A DNA stretch of 64,000 bases from Candidatus Gastranaerophilales bacterium (GCA_944324915.1 CALUYD010000001.1:186001-250000); one strand, 5' to 3'; shown: positions 27,786 through 37,301, numbered from the stretch's first letter. Notes: generated by a model not told the origin, from the sequence alone. Translations and numbers: made by a program.

Positions 27786-29126
27786 TTATTTCATTTTTTT
27801 AATATTATATATAACTCTATTTGATGTAACTATTGCAGCTAAAAATAAAGCTAGCGCTAAACCTATCCAAAATCCTTCCAAAACAAGATTTTTTTGATAA
27901 GCAAGATACATTCCAAAAGGAATTGCAACTAAAAGATATGCGCTAAGCATTGTTATAGCTATGATTTTTGTATCTTTTAAACCTTTTAAAATACCCACGC
28001 AAGCACCTTGAATACCGTCAAAGAATAAAAATGCCATAGCAATTACAAGAATTTTTTCTGATAATTCTATAACTTTAATATCACGAGAAAATATTGAAAC
28101 TATATCATTTGAGAAAAATCCCAAAAGTATAAATGAAACTAAACAAACGCAAATTACTATAAATACATTTGAAATTGAATATTTTATAATATTTTCTTTA
28201 TCTTTTTTGCCGTTAAAATATCCGATTTTAATACTTGCAGCATTTGCAACAGATAAAACTATCATAAAAGTAAAGTTTGCAATACATAAGATAATATTAT
28301 GAACTGCAGCAAATAAAGCTGAAAATTTACCGATTAAAACAGCAGTTAAATTAAATCCTAAAAATTCAAAAAATACTGCAAATGAAATAGGTAAACCTGT
28401 TTTAAACAAATCTTTAAGATATTTTTTAGAAATTTTAAACGGAGTTTGGAATAATCTTATACAATAAATCAACATAAATACGCTAACAAGCGTTTTAGAT
28501 AATAATGTTGCAACAGATAAACCAATAACGCCCATCTGGGGTATTGAAAAAATACCAAAATCAAAACCAAAAGTTAAAACAATATTTAAAATAACGTTTA
28601 ATATAACCATTAAAAGCATTAAAACATTTGCAAATACAACTTTTTCATACGCTTGCAAAAATTCTTTTATAGCTATAAAAATTGCAGTAGGAAAAACGCT
28701 CCAAGAGCAAATTTCTATGTATTGTTTTACATAAACAACCATATCAGGGCTTAATTTAATTAAATCAATATAATGTAGCAACAATTCCAATATCAAAAAG
28801 AAAGGAATTGAAATTAAAATTGAAAATAATACAGTTAATTTAAAAAACTTTTTAGCAGGCTCTCTGCGTCCTCTAAAATTAGCTATTACAGGACTTACAC
28901 TCAAAATAAGCCCAATAGCTCCTATTGTAACTGTCATTACAATAGCAGAAGCAACACTAACAGCACCCAAAGCAAGCGTTGAATATCTTCCAGCCACTGC
29001 CGTATCTGCAAAATTAATTAAAACCTGAGAAATATTTCCGCCTAAAATCGGAAGCGATAATTTTATTAAATTTAAAATTATTTCCTTATATTCTTTTAAT
29101 TTGTTCATTTTAGATTGATTTTCCAC
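27786..29126 (-). CDS. MATE family efflux transporter
   Basis: The 446-residue polytopic protein has 12 predicted membrane helices in two six-helix halves. The opening LPILGGNISQVLINFADTAVAGRYSTLALGAVSVA matches the DinF/NorM-type MATE start, and the PVIANFRGRREPAKKFF loop separates the first helices. It exports cationic or toxic compounds using sodium or protons. The gene starts inside the end of the upstream oxidase gene, a 17-base overlap that suggests translational coupling. Confidence 0.92.
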   Translation of the reverse strand: MENQSKMNKLKEYKEIILNLIKLSLPILGGNISQVLINFADTAVAGRYSTLALGAVSVASAIVMTVTIGAIGLILSVSPVIANFRGRREPAKKFFKLTVLFSILISIPFFLILELLLHYIDLIKLSPDMVVYVKQYIEICSWSVFPTAIFIAIKEFLQAYEKVVFANVLMLLMVILNVILNIVLTFGFDFGIFSIPQMGVIGLSVATLLSKTLVSVFMLIYCIRLFQTPFKISKKYLKDLFKTGLPISFAVFFEFLGFNLTAVLIGKFSALFAAVHNIILCIANFTFMIVLSVANAASIKIGYFNGKKDKENIIKYSISNVFIVICVCLVSFILLGFFSNDIVSIFSRDIKVIELSEKILVIAMAFLFFDGIQGACVGILKGLKDTKIIAITMLSAYLLVAIPFGMYLAYQKNLVLEGFWIGLALALFLAAIVTSNRVIYNIKKMK

Positions 29127-30477
29127 TGTTTAATATGTTATCTGTATCCAATAATTTTTTTATATTTTTCATTAAATTATGAGCATTTTTATCAAGCGCT
29201 AATGGTAGATATTTTTGCTTTTGAATACCTATACCGTGTTCTCCGGATAAGGTTGCACCTATTGAAATTGCATAGAAAAATAATTCATCTTTTAATTTTT
29301 CAAAGTTATTTTTTTCAATCTCATTTTCTAAATCAAGAGCAAAATTAGGATGAATATTACCATCTCCTGCATGCCCCATAATAGCTGCTATAATATTATA
29401 TTTTTTTGATAATTCCTGTGTTTTTTTCACAAAATCAACAATTTTTGACTTAGGAACAACAATATCTTCAGTTATAACATTGGGTTTTAGCTGAGTTAGC
29501 GCTGAAAAAGCGCTTCTTCTTGCTCTCCAAATATTTTCATTTTCTTCATCATTTTTTGCTTGAACGATTGATGTTGCGCCTGATTTTTCAAGAATATCTT
29601 TTAAAATTTCAAGCTCATATTTAACGCATTTTTCAAAGCCATCAAGCTCAATTAAAAGCATAGCTTCGCTTTCAGTCAACAATCCGCATGGATTAAATTT
29701 TTCAATTGTTTGAATTGTAAATTTATCAATTAAATCTAAAGTGGAAGGTATAAAACCACTATTTATAACGTTATTAACGCATTTTGTCGCATCAATTAAA
29801 TTATCAAAATAAGCAAGAGTTAAAAGTCTTGTTTGAGGTTTTGGAATTAATTTTAAAACAGCCTTGCAAACAAGCCCTAAAGTACCTTCTGAACCTACAA
29901 AAAGACTTGTTATATTATATCCTGAAACATTTTTTGCAACATTTTTTGATGTTTGAATAATTGTTCCATCCGCTAAAACAATCTCAAGATTAATAATATA
30001 ATCCTTGGTATTGCCGTATTTAAAAGTTCTTGGACCACCTGCGCATAATGCAATAGCGCCACCTATTGTAGAAACAGCCATATTAGACGGGTCAGGCGGG
30101 AAAAACAAATTAAATTCATCTAATTTTTTATTTAAATCACCGATAACTACGTTAGGTTCAACCTCTGCGATTAAATTTTCTTTATCAATTTTAATTATTT
30201 TATTCATCTTTGAAAAATGAATAACTATGCAATTTTTAACAGGTCTTGTCCCTCCGCAATGGTTTGTGCCTTGAGCTCGAGGAACAATAGAAATTTTATA
30301 TTCATTACACAATTTTGCAATTTTAGATACTTCCTGAGTATTTTTAGGAAAAACTACCGCCAAAGGCAAAATTAATTCCTCGGGATTTTGAGATGTATCA
30401 TGCGCATACACATACAAATCCTCTTTTTTAAGCAAAATATCCGATGTAATTTTCTTTAATTCTTTTAAAAAATCCAT
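29110..30477 (-). CDS. FAD-binding oxidase, GlcD / D-lactate dehydrogenase type
   Basis: The 455-residue flavoprotein oxidises a 2-hydroxyacid such as D-lactate or glycolate. The FAD_binding_4 domain (about 35-215) contains PRAQGTNHCGGTRP and DPSNMAVSTIGGAIALCAGGPRTFKYGNTKDYI. The C-terminal FAD-oxidase domain ends with the metal-site region MGHAGDGNIHPNF and SGEHGIGIQKQKYLP. No iron-sulfur partner subunit is adjacent, so D-lactate dehydrogenase of the single-chain type is favoured over glycolate oxidase. It is co-transcribed with the MATE gene. Confidence 0.9.
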   Translation of the reverse strand: MDFLKELKKITSDILLKKEDLYVYAHDTSQNPEELILPLAVVFPKNTQEVSKIAKLCNEYKISIVPRAQGTNHCGGTRPVKNCIVIHFSKMNKIIKIDKENLIAEVEPNVVIGDLNKKLDEFNLFFPPDPSNMAVSTIGGAIALCAGGPRTFKYGNTKDYIINLEIVLADGTIIQTSKNVAKNVSGYNITSLFVGSEGTLGLVCKAVLKLIPKPQTRLLTLAYFDNLIDATKCVNNVINSGFIPSTLDLIDKFTIQTIEKFNPCGLLTESEAMLLIELDGFEKCVKYELEILKDILEKSGATSIVQAKNDEENENIWRARRSAFSALTQLKPNVITEDIVVPKSKIVDFVKKTQELSKKYNIIAAIMGHAGDGNIHPNFALDLENEIEKNNFEKLKDELFFYAISIGATLSGEHGIGIQKQKYLPLALDKNAHNLMKNIKKLLDTDNILNSGKSI

Positions 30478-30520
30478 AATTAATATTCTATTATAAAAAT
30501 AATAACTAACAATTTAAATT

Positions 30521-30543
30521 AAAAAACTGCCCAAGATGGGCAG
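30521..30543 (-). terminator. Intrinsic terminator of RNase P RNA
   Basis: CTGCCCA / TGGGCAG with a 3-base loop, followed on the minus strand by six T, directly at the 3' end of the RNase P RNA. Confidence 0.9.
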
Positions 30544-30545
30544 AA

Positions 30546-30871
30546 AGTCGGCTATAAGCCGAGTTCTGTATTAAGATGAACATCTGTCTAAGCGTTTTTT
30601 CTTGTAATTCCAATAATGGACGGAAATAGCACCTTCTTACAAATTAAAACTTGCAGTCGATCGGGGTTTACCATGCCTGATTCCTCACGGTCTCAGCGGT
30701 GAGCTCTTACCTCGCCGTTGCACTATCACTGTATATAATACAGCTACCTATTTTCTGTGGCACTGTCCTCACCCTCACGGGCACTTGGGTTTCCCAAGCA
30801 AATCTGCTATTTGGACTGCCCGGACTTTCCTCACGCTTGAATTTATCAAACGCGCGTTCATCAGCCGACTT
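30546..30871 (-). ncRNA. rnpB: RNase P RNA component
   Basis: The catalytic RNA trims tRNA 5' leaders. Read on the minus strand, the start contains the AGTCGGCTGATGAACGCGCG stem strand and then the universally conserved GAGGAAAGTCCGGGC core. The 3' end holds AGAACTCGGCTTATAGCCGA, which pairs back to the start to close helix P1-P4. The length is about 326 bases, in the range of bacterial type A molecules. Ends are estimated to a few bases. The immediate terminator supports the 3' limit. Confidence 0.95.
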
Positions 30872-30972
30872 TTTTAGTTATTTTAACATAAAATAACTCA
30901 ATTAGTGGAAGTGAAAAATAAATTAAATAGTATAATTAGCTTGGCTAGTAGTATTTTAAAAGGATAGTGCTT

Positions 30973-33387
30973 ATGAAAAAAATCTTTAAAGGCATTTTTA
31001 TGCTTGGAGCACTTTTGTTTTCAACTCTACCAATGTTTGCTTCAGAAGCAAGTTTAGTTGTTCCTAATATAAAAGAACACGAACTAAGCTATAATTTGCT
31101 TTTAATTGGTATAGTTGTTGCAATAGTAGGCTCAATCTTTGGTTTAATTGAATATTTAAAAATCAAAAAAATCAAAGTTCATCCTGTAATGGAAGCTGTT
31201 GGTACAACAATCTTTGAAACATGCAAAACATATTTAATTCAACAAGGAAAATTCCTAATTTTATTAGAAGTTTTAATTGCATTATGTATAGCTTATTACT
31301 TTGGATTTTTGGAAAAAATGGGAATAGGCGGAGTTGGTCTTATTCTTTTATGGTCAATAATCGGTATTTTAGGCTCATACTTTGTAGCATGGTTCGGTAT
31401 CAGAATGAACACTTTAGCTAACGCTAGAACTTCATTTATGGCTTTACGCTCAAAACCAATACATTGCTTAAATATACCTCTTAAAGCAGGTATGAGCATT
31501 GGCGTTTTATTGGTTTCAGTTGAACTTATTTTAATGCTTGTAATTTTATTATTTGTCCCAGGACACTTAGCAGGCGCTTGCTTTATCGGTTTTGCAATCG
31601 GTGAATCACTAGGTGCATCAGCACTTCGTGTTGCAGGCGGTATATTCACAAAAATCGCTGATATTGGTTCAGACTTAATGAAAATCCAATTCGGTATCAA
31701 AGAAGATGACCCAAGAAACCCTGGGGTTATTGCCGATTGTACAGGCGATAACGCAGGCGATTCAATAGGTCCGTCTGCTGATGGTTTTGAAACATACGGT
31801 GTAACAGGGGTTGCGCTTGTTAGCTTTATTTTATTAGGGGTTTTCCCACAATATCAAATTCAGCTTTTAGCTTGGATTTTCACAATGAGATTTTTGATGA
31901 TAGCAACATCAGTTATTGCATATTGGCTAAACAATGTTAAAACTTGCTTATATGCTAAAAAATGTGAAAAAACAAATAAACGCTTTGATTTTGAAAAACC
32001 TTTAACCGATTTAGTTTGGTTAACATCAATTTTATCAATAATTATGACTTTTGGCGTAAGCAAATGGTTATTAGGAGAAATGCCAAACAACTTATGGCTT
32101 GTATTATCGCTAATCATTTCTTGCGGAACATTAGGCGCAGCCTTAATTCCGGAAGCTACAAAAATTTTCACATCTCCAAAAGCAAAACACACGAACGAAG
32201 TTGTTGTTGCTTCTCGTGAAGGCGGAGCATCTTTAACAATCCTATCAGGTATTGTTTCAGGTAACTTCTCAGGTTTTTGGATTGGTGCAATCATCGTATT
32301 GTTAATGGGCTTAGCATACGTTGCAAGCCAACATATAATTGATGTTATGATTTATCCATCCGTATTTGCATTCGGTCTTGTTGCATTCGGATTTTTAGGA
32401 ATGGGACCTGTTACAATCGCTGTTGATAGCTATGGACCTGTAACAGACAACGCTCAATCAGTTTATGAATTATCATTAATTGAAGAACAAGAAGATATTT
32501 CAATGCAAATTGAAAAAGCATACGGTTTTAAACCTGATTTTGAAAATGCTAAAAAATACTTAGAAGAAAATGACGGCGCAGGAAACACTTTCAAAGCTAC
32601 TTCAAAACCTGTATTAATCGGTACAGCAGTAGTTGGCGCAACTACGATGATTTTTTCTTTAATTTTAGTAATTCAAAAAACTTTAGGTGTAACTCCTGAA
32701 AGCATATTAAATATGTTAAATCCATACACATTACTTGGCTTTATCGCAGGTGGTGCAGTAATTTATTGGTTCTCTGGCGCTTCTATGCAAGCTGTAACAA
32801 CAGGCGCATACAGTGCAGTTGAATACATTAAATCACACATCAAACTAGGTGAAGCTGATGATAAAAAAGCAAATCTTGAAAATTCAAAAGAAGTAGTTAA
32901 AATATGTACTCAATACGCTCAAAAAGGCATGTTTAACATATTCGTTGCACTATTTTCTTTTGCTTTGGCACTTGCTTTCCTATCAAGCCCATCAGCTTGC
33001 AATAATCAAGCAGTATCGTTCTTTATAAGCTACTTGATTGCTATTGCAGTATTTGGTTTATTCCAAGCTGTATTTATGGCAAATGCAGGCGGTTGCTGGG
33101 ATAATGCTAAAAAAATTGTTGAAGTAGATTTAGAAGAAAAAGGAACACCTTTGCATGACGCTACTGTTGTAGGTGATACAGTTGGTGACCCATTTAAAGA
33201 TACATCTTCAGTTGCTATGAATCCGATTATTAAATTTACAACATTATTCGGCTTATTGGCAATGGAAATCGCTATTTCAGAACAATTTAGAGCACATTCA
33301 AAAATTGTGGGTGCGATATTCTTAATCATTGCATTGATATTCGTTATTCGCTCATTCTATGCAATGAGAATACCATCCAAAAAATAA
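30973..33387 (+). CDS. hppA: Membrane-bound ion-translocating pyrophosphatase
   Basis: This large polytopic enzyme (804 residues from ATG 30973; an in-frame GTG lies 6 bases upstream, but AAGGA spacing favours the ATG) couples pyrophosphate hydrolysis to proton or sodium export. The active loop contains IKEDDPRNPGVIADCTGDNAGDSIGPSADGFETYG, where most relatives have GDCAGMAADLFESYA. The final loops DATVVGDTVGDPFKDTS are conserved. The GNTFKAT segment has Lys at the site that in classical enzymes marks potassium independence. The sequence is a divergent branch, so the ion cannot be called with certainty. It could re-use pyrophosphate from biosynthesis to energise the membrane. Confidence 0.93.
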   Translation: MKKIFKGIFMLGALLFSTLPMFASEASLVVPNIKEHELSYNLLLIGIVVAIVGSIFGLIEYLKIKKIKVHPVMEAVGTTIFETCKTYLIQQGKFLILLEVLIALCIAYYFGFLEKMGIGGVGLILLWSIIGILGSYFVAWFGIRMNTLANARTSFMALRSKPIHCLNIPLKAGMSIGVLLVSVELILMLVILLFVPGHLAGACFIGFAIGESLGASALRVAGGIFTKIADIGSDLMKIQFGIKEDDPRNPGVIADCTGDNAGDSIGPSADGFETYGVTGVALVSFILLGVFPQYQIQLLAWIFTMRFLMIATSVIAYWLNNVKTCLYAKKCEKTNKRFDFEKPLTDLVWLTSILSIIMTFGVSKWLLGEMPNNLWLVLSLIISCGTLGAALIPEATKIFTSPKAKHTNEVVVASREGGASLTILSGIVSGNFSGFWIGAIIVLLMGLAYVASQHIIDVMIYPSVFAFGLVAFGFLGMGPVTIAVDSYGPVTDNAQSVYELSLIEEQEDISMQIEKAYGFKPDFENAKKYLEENDGAGNTFKATSKPVLIGTAVVGATTMIFSLILVIQKTLGVTPESILNMLNPYTLLGFIAGGAVIYWFSGASMQAVTTGAYSAVEYIKSHIKLGEADDKKANLENSKEVVKICTQYAQKGMFNIFVALFSFALALAFLSSPSACNNQAVSFFISYLIAIAVFGLFQAVFMANAGGCWDNAKKIVEVDLEEKGTPLHDATVVGDTVGDPFKDTSSVAMNPIIKFTTLFGLLAMEIAISEQFRAHSKIVGAIFLIIALIFVIRSFYAMRIPSKK

Positions 33388-33400
33388 AAAATAGACAAAC

Positions 33401-33432
33401 AAAAAGCGGTGATATAACTATCACCGCTTTTT
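33401..33432. terminator. Bidirectional terminator between hppA and kor genes
   Basis: AAAAAGCGGTGATA / TATCACCGCTTTTT, a 14-base perfect stem with a 4-base loop between two convergent genes, with A- and T-runs on either side. Confidence 0.92.
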
Positions 33433-33447
33433 TAATATAAAAAATTA

Positions 33448-33705
33448 TTATTTTTTAACTACTTTAATTGCGCTATCCGGACATGTCAAAGCACACATAC
33501 CACAAGCAATACATTCTTCAGGATTAGGTTCAACACAAGGAGTTTGATATAAACCAACTTCTTTTGACCATTTTAAGCATTTTTTAGGGCATTTAACCAT
33601 ACACAGACCGCAGCCTTTGCATAAGTCTGTGAATAAATACCAATCTGCTTTACCTTTTGCACAATTTTCTACTTTGTAGCCTTTATATTCAATATCTTTT
33701 GCCAT
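33448..33705 (-). CDS. korD: 2-Oxoacid:ferredoxin oxidoreductase, ferredoxin-like subunit
   Basis: The 85-residue protein has two 4Fe-4S motifs: CKGCGLCMVKCPKKC and CIACGMCALTCPDSA. Such small subunits pass electrons from the thiamine-diphosphate core to ferredoxin. It is the last gene of the four-gene operon (alpha, beta, gamma, delta order), and its ATG meets the gamma stop with a one-base overlap. Confidence 0.9.
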   Translation of the reverse strand: MAKDIEYKGYKVENCAKGKADWYLFTDLCKGCGLCMVKCPKKCLKWSKEVGLYQTPCVEPNPEECIACGMCALTCPDSAIKVVKK

Positions 33706-34265
33706 TATGCACCAACTTTCTCTAATAAAGCCATGCCCATTTCAAGAGCTTTATAGTTTAATTCTCTTAATTCGGGTTTTGCGTCAAATTTCTTTCCTAG
33801 AGCAATTTCCATTGCATTTTTAATATCATCAATTTCTAATACGTTAGTTGCTTTTAATAAAACGCCTAAAATCATAATATTAAATACACGAGCACTTAAT
33901 TGTTCGTTTGCAATTTTATTTGCTTCAACTGCAATAACTTCTTTGCATTTTGCAGTCGGTTTAGTTTTACAAACAGATGAATCATAAACTACGATTGAAT
34001 TTTCAGCAGTATATGTTTCACATCTTGCAATTGCTCTATCAGATAAAGCAATAATTATATCGCCTTTAGAAAAACGTGGTTCACCGATTTTTTCATCACC
34101 GATTTGACAAAAAGCAACAGATACACCGCCACGTTGCTCAACGCCGAAGTTTGGAATATAAAGAATTTCTTTGTTAGCTTCATAACCTGCTTCAACCAAA
34201 ATTTTTGCTATTGATTGAACGCCTTGTCCGCCTTCACCCGCTAATACGATTTTTGTTCTTGCCAT
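33705..34265 (-). CDS. korC: 2-Oxoacid:ferredoxin oxidoreductase, gamma subunit
   Basis: The 186-residue gamma subunit starts with the nucleotide-fold motif VLAGEGGQGVQSIAKIL, then NFGVEQRGGVSVAFCQIG, both characteristic of the POR/KOR gamma family. It forms part of the catalytic core that converts a 2-oxoacid (probably 2-oxoglutarate) and CoA to acyl-CoA, CO2 and reduced ferredoxin. It lies 3 bases after korB. Confidence 0.92.
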   Translation of the reverse strand: MARTKIVLAGEGGQGVQSIAKILVEAGYEANKEILYIPNFGVEQRGGVSVAFCQIGDEKIGEPRFSKGDIIIALSDRAIARCETYTAENSIVVYDSSVCKTKPTAKCKEVIAVEANKIANEQLSARVFNIMILGVLLKATNVLEIDDIKNAMEIALGKKFDAKPELRELNYKALEMGMALLEKVGA

Positions 34266-34268
34266 ATT

Positions 34269-35024
34269 CTACTCCAATCCTTCACGAACTAAGAATTCTT
34301 TAACTTCAAAACATTCTTCCATAGTTTTTAATCTTTCCCAAGTTGCTTCGTTGTTTGTTCTCCAATTCAGTGGACAAACAGATAAAACTTCTACGAAAGA
34401 ATAACCGCCATCTGCAACATTTTTAAGAGCTTTTTTAAATACTTGATTTAATTTTCTTAAATTTGAAACAGAAGCTCTTGCTACATAAGATTTATTAGGA
34501 TCAGCAATAGCAGCAACAAGCTCAGCCGCTTTCGCAGGTCTGCCTGTAACTTCAGGGTCACGACCATATGGAGTTGTTTCTGTTTTTTGACCCGGCATAG
34601 TAGTAGGGCTCATTTGACCGCCTGTCATACCATAGTTTGTATTGTTTGCAACAATTACAAGTAAATTTTCACTTCTTGTTGCAGCATTTACAAGGTGTTG
34701 AGCACCGATTGCCAAACCACCGCCATCGCCCATATAAGCAATACCAACTGTTCCCGGGTTAGCTCTTGTAACACCGTAAATAACAGGAGTTGTTCTGCCG
34801 TGGTGAGTTTGAACTGTATCTAAATCCATATAGTTCCAAGATAATAAAGAACATCCGATATCACAGCCAAAAACTGCTCTTTCTTTAAGTTCTAGTTCAT
34901 CTATTGTTTTAGCTAATGTTTTCAAAATCATACCATGACCGCAACCGGGGCAGAATTTACTTGCACCCGCCGCAGCATTTTGAGCATTGGCTAAATCCGG
35001 TTTTACATCTAATGTTGTTATCAT
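34269..35024 (-). CDS. korB: 2-Oxoacid:ferredoxin oxidoreductase, beta subunit
   Basis: The 251-residue beta subunit binds thiamine diphosphate. KFCPGCGHGMILKTL is the opening signature. FGCDIGCSLLSWNYMDLDTVQTHHGRTTPVIYGV gives the cofactor-contact region, and AYMGDGGGLAIGAQHLVNAATRS with ANNTNYGMTGGQ gives the GDG-N thiamine motif. The compact size and the TPP motif favour the KorB type over larger PorB forms. Adjacent to korA and korC in the operon. Confidence 0.93.
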   Translation of the reverse strand: MITTLDVKPDLANAQNAAAGASKFCPGCGHGMILKTLAKTIDELELKERAVFGCDIGCSLLSWNYMDLDTVQTHHGRTTPVIYGVTRANPGTVGIAYMGDGGGLAIGAQHLVNAATRSENLLVIVANNTNYGMTGGQMSPTTMPGQKTETTPYGRDPEVTGRPAKAAELVAAIADPNKSYVARASVSNLRKLNQVFKKALKNVADGGYSFVEVLSVCPLNWRTNNEATWERLKTMEECFEVKEFLVREGLE

Positions 35025-35044
35025 TTTATTTCCTCATCAATTCC

Positions 35045-36148
35045 TTACACGCTTGCCATTTCACGAACCATTGATTCAACTTTGGCAACAATATCGTCAC
35101 CTGTTACACCAACGCCCATTTTGTATAGTGTTTGATATGGTGTTGTTAATCCATATAATTTTTCTAAACACATTTGAGCAAGTTGTCCGTTAGCTGATTC
35201 TGTAAACAATACTTGTTTAGCACGTTTAACAGCAGCTCTCATCGGATTAACAGGAAGTGGTCTGATTGTAATTGGTCTGAATAAACCTGCTTTAATGCCT
35301 TTAGCTCTTAATTCATCAATAGCAGTCATTGCAGAACGTGCTACAATACCATGAGCTATCACAAGAACTTCAGCATCTTCAGCTTTATATTCAAGATATT
35401 CTTCAATTTCAGGAGAAATTCTTTCAAATTCTTCTTGATAAGAATCAAGAACTTCCATTAATTCTTCTTCTAAGTTATATGTGTTTCTTAAATGTGTTGC
35501 TTCTCTATCAACGCCGATTTTACCTTCAGCACGAAGTGCAGCAGTTGTTGGAACCATTTTAATACCACGAGAAGCTGGGTCATACAATGTTACAGGCTCT
35601 CTCATTTTACCTTGGTAGCCATCAGCCAACATAAATGTTGGGAAGCGATATTTCCAAGCTGTATTAAATGCTTTAATCATATAATCATATAAATCTTGGT
35701 GTCCTGCTGTTGAATAAACAATTCTAAAGCCTTCACCGTTTCCGCCAAAACAAGTTAGACGTGTTTCTTGTTGAGCATAAATTACAGTAGCGGTAGATGG
35801 TCCGCCTCTTTGCATAACAGCACAAACAAACGGTATTCTCATCATTTCAGCCATTGATTGAGCGTCTTGCATAATTACGTTACCGGGTCCTGCTGTTGCA
35901 GTAAATGCTCTTTTACCTGCTAAAATACCGCCGATTGTAGAAAAACCGGCTGATATTTCATCTTCTGTTTGTAAAAATCCTGCTTCTGTTTTAGGAAGCA
36001 ATTTACACCAAGTATGCATAATTTCGTTTTGTGGTGTAATCGGGTAGCCATACATAAATTCAGCTTCGGCTGCGTTTGCTGCATAAGCAATAACCTCATT
36101 ACCCGTCAAGAACATTCTGGTGTCTTGAGTGATAAGTTTTTTTACCAT
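35045..36148 (-). CDS. korA: 2-Oxoacid:ferredoxin oxidoreductase, alpha subunit
   Basis: The 367-residue alpha subunit contains the pyrimidine-binding fold of the thiamine enzyme. GNEVIAYAANAAEAEFMYGYPITPQNEIMHTW and AFTATAGPGNVIMQDAQSMAEMMRIPFVCAVMQRGGPST are family signatures, and the C-terminal transketolase-like domain contains VLVIAHGIVARSAMTAIDELRAKGIKAGLFRPITIRPLP. It starts the operon with an AAGGA ribosome binding site. 2-Oxoglutarate is the likely substrate, but isovalerate- or pyruvate-type enzymes are close relatives. It indicates anaerobic, ferredoxin-based metabolism. Confidence 0.93.
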   Translation of the reverse strand: MVKKLITQDTRMFLTGNEVIAYAANAAEAEFMYGYPITPQNEIMHTWCKLLPKTEAGFLQTEDEISAGFSTIGGILAGKRAFTATAGPGNVIMQDAQSMAEMMRIPFVCAVMQRGGPSTATVIYAQQETRLTCFGGNGEGFRIVYSTAGHQDLYDYMIKAFNTAWKYRFPTFMLADGYQGKMREPVTLYDPASRGIKMVPTTAALRAEGKIGVDREATHLRNTYNLEEELMEVLDSYQEEFERISPEIEEYLEYKAEDAEVLVIAHGIVARSAMTAIDELRAKGIKAGLFRPITIRPLPVNPMRAAVKRAKQVLFTESANGQLAQMCLEKLYGLTTPYQTLYKMGVGVTGDDIVAKVESMVREMASV

Positions 36149-36246
36149 AATTAATCCTTAACCCTTAATCTGTAAACTATATTCACTTTTAAATTACTAC
36201 AAATTGCGCATTGTTTCAAGAAGTTAATAATTTTTTTTGATATTAT

Positions 36247-37146
36247 TTAAAATTTTATACCTTGTCTTGAATTTCTTTGAATTAAAATTTTATCTATCAT
36301 ATTTAAAATTTCAAATCTGCGATTAACCCATTTTGGTTGTATGGTGGTTTCGCTGAAGCCTGTTCCTGCAATTCGCTCTATTGTGCAACTTGGAGGTAAA
36401 ATCTCTAAAATATCACATACAATTTCGCAATATTGCTCCATATCCATTAAATAAAAAGGATTTTGGTTATATAAATTCAATAAAGGAGAATCAGCCAAAA
36501 TTGTTAGCATGTGTATTTTTATTCCGTCAATTTCAAGTTCAGAAAGACGTTTTGCTGTTTCAAGCATCATAGATTTTGTTTCGTTTGGAAAGCCTAAAAT
36601 AATATGGGCGCAAACTTTAATACCTCTTTTTTTAGTTTCAATAACGGCATGCTTAAAACATTCAAAATCATGCCCTCTATTCATCCATTTTAAGGTTTCA
36701 TTATGAGAACTTTGCAAGCCGTATTCAATCCAAGGCACTTTATATGTTGAAATTAAATCAAGTTTTTTACTATCAACGCAATCAGGACGTGTTCCTATTG
36801 CAATAGATACAATTTTTTCATCAAAAAATACGGAATCATAAATTTCTTTTAATTTTTCAACAGGCGCATAAGTATTGCTATACGATTGAAAATAAGCAAT
36901 AAAAGCCTCTGCTTTGAATTGTTTTTCTAAATGCTCCATTGAAGTTATAATTTGCTCTTGAATTGTTTTTTTAGAATCGGAACATCTTGAAAAACTTCCC
37001 ACTTCATCACAAAAAATGCATCCGCCCGATGATATTGTGCCATCTCGATTAGGACAATAAAAACCGCTATCAAGGGTTATTTTATAAACTTTTTTGTTAA
37101 AAGTATCTTTTAAATATTTTGAATAAGGATAATATCTTTTTTCCAT
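36247..37146 (-). CDS. Radical SAM protein, TIGR01212 (YhcC/YtqA) family
   Basis: The 299-residue protein starts at ATG 37146 (MEKRYYPYSKYLKDTFNKKV), which matches the family's usual start. A GTG at 37236 would add 30 untypical residues. The iron-sulfur motif sits in YCPNRDGTISSGGCIFCDEVGSF, the form C-x(n)-GGC-x-FC that defines this group. The EYGLQSSHNETLKWMNRGHDF and CAHIILGFPNET segments follow the radical-SAM barrel. The exact reaction is unknown; tRNA or small-molecule modification has been proposed for relatives. An AT-rich stretch and a possible structured leader precede it. Confidence 0.88.
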   Translation of the reverse strand: MEKRYYPYSKYLKDTFNKKVYKITLDSGFYCPNRDGTISSGGCIFCDEVGSFSRCSDSKKTIQEQIITSMEHLEKQFKAEAFIAYFQSYSNTYAPVEKLKEIYDSVFFDEKIVSIAIGTRPDCVDSKKLDLISTYKVPWIEYGLQSSHNETLKWMNRGHDFECFKHAVIETKKRGIKVCAHIILGFPNETKSMMLETAKRLSELEIDGIKIHMLTILADSPLLNLYNQNPFYLMDMEQYCEIVCDILEILPPSCTIERIAGTGFSETTIQPKWVNRRFEILNMIDKILIQRNSRQGIKF

Positions 37147-37215
37147 AAATATATTATATATAAAATTAGACGATACTCTAATGAAAAGATATAAAAATTC
37201 TTTTATATTATATAT

Positions 37216-37294
37216 GGGTCGGATGTTTCCCATCACCTTATTTAGCGTCTATTATTTAAAATTAAGGATGGGTTCAATTCTAAAACTCCGGCCC
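37216..37294. other. Possible structured RNA or leader between two minus-strand genes
   Basis: On the plus strand GGGTCGG (37216-37222) pairs with CCGGCCC (37288-37294), and inside it CCCATC (37229-37234) pairs with GATGGG (37267-37272), with CCTTA / TAAGG extending it. This GC-rich fold in AT-rich surroundings lies upstream of the radical-SAM gene. I could not match it to a known riboswitch or to tRNA. Confidence 0.35.
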
Positions 37295-37301
37295 TTTCAA
37301 A

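Noticed and set aside
30699-30896. Plus-strand open frame of 65 codons
   Set aside because: It is antisense to the RNase P RNA gene, which explains the sequence fully.
31860-32294. Long minus-strand open frame inside hppA
   Set aside because: It is antisense to strongly conserved pyrophosphatase sequence and has no family match or start signal.
37216-37294. tRNA-like fold (7-bp closing stem)
   Set aside because: The stem fits an acceptor arm, but there is no matching T-arm (GTTCRANY with a paired stem) or anticodon arm in place.
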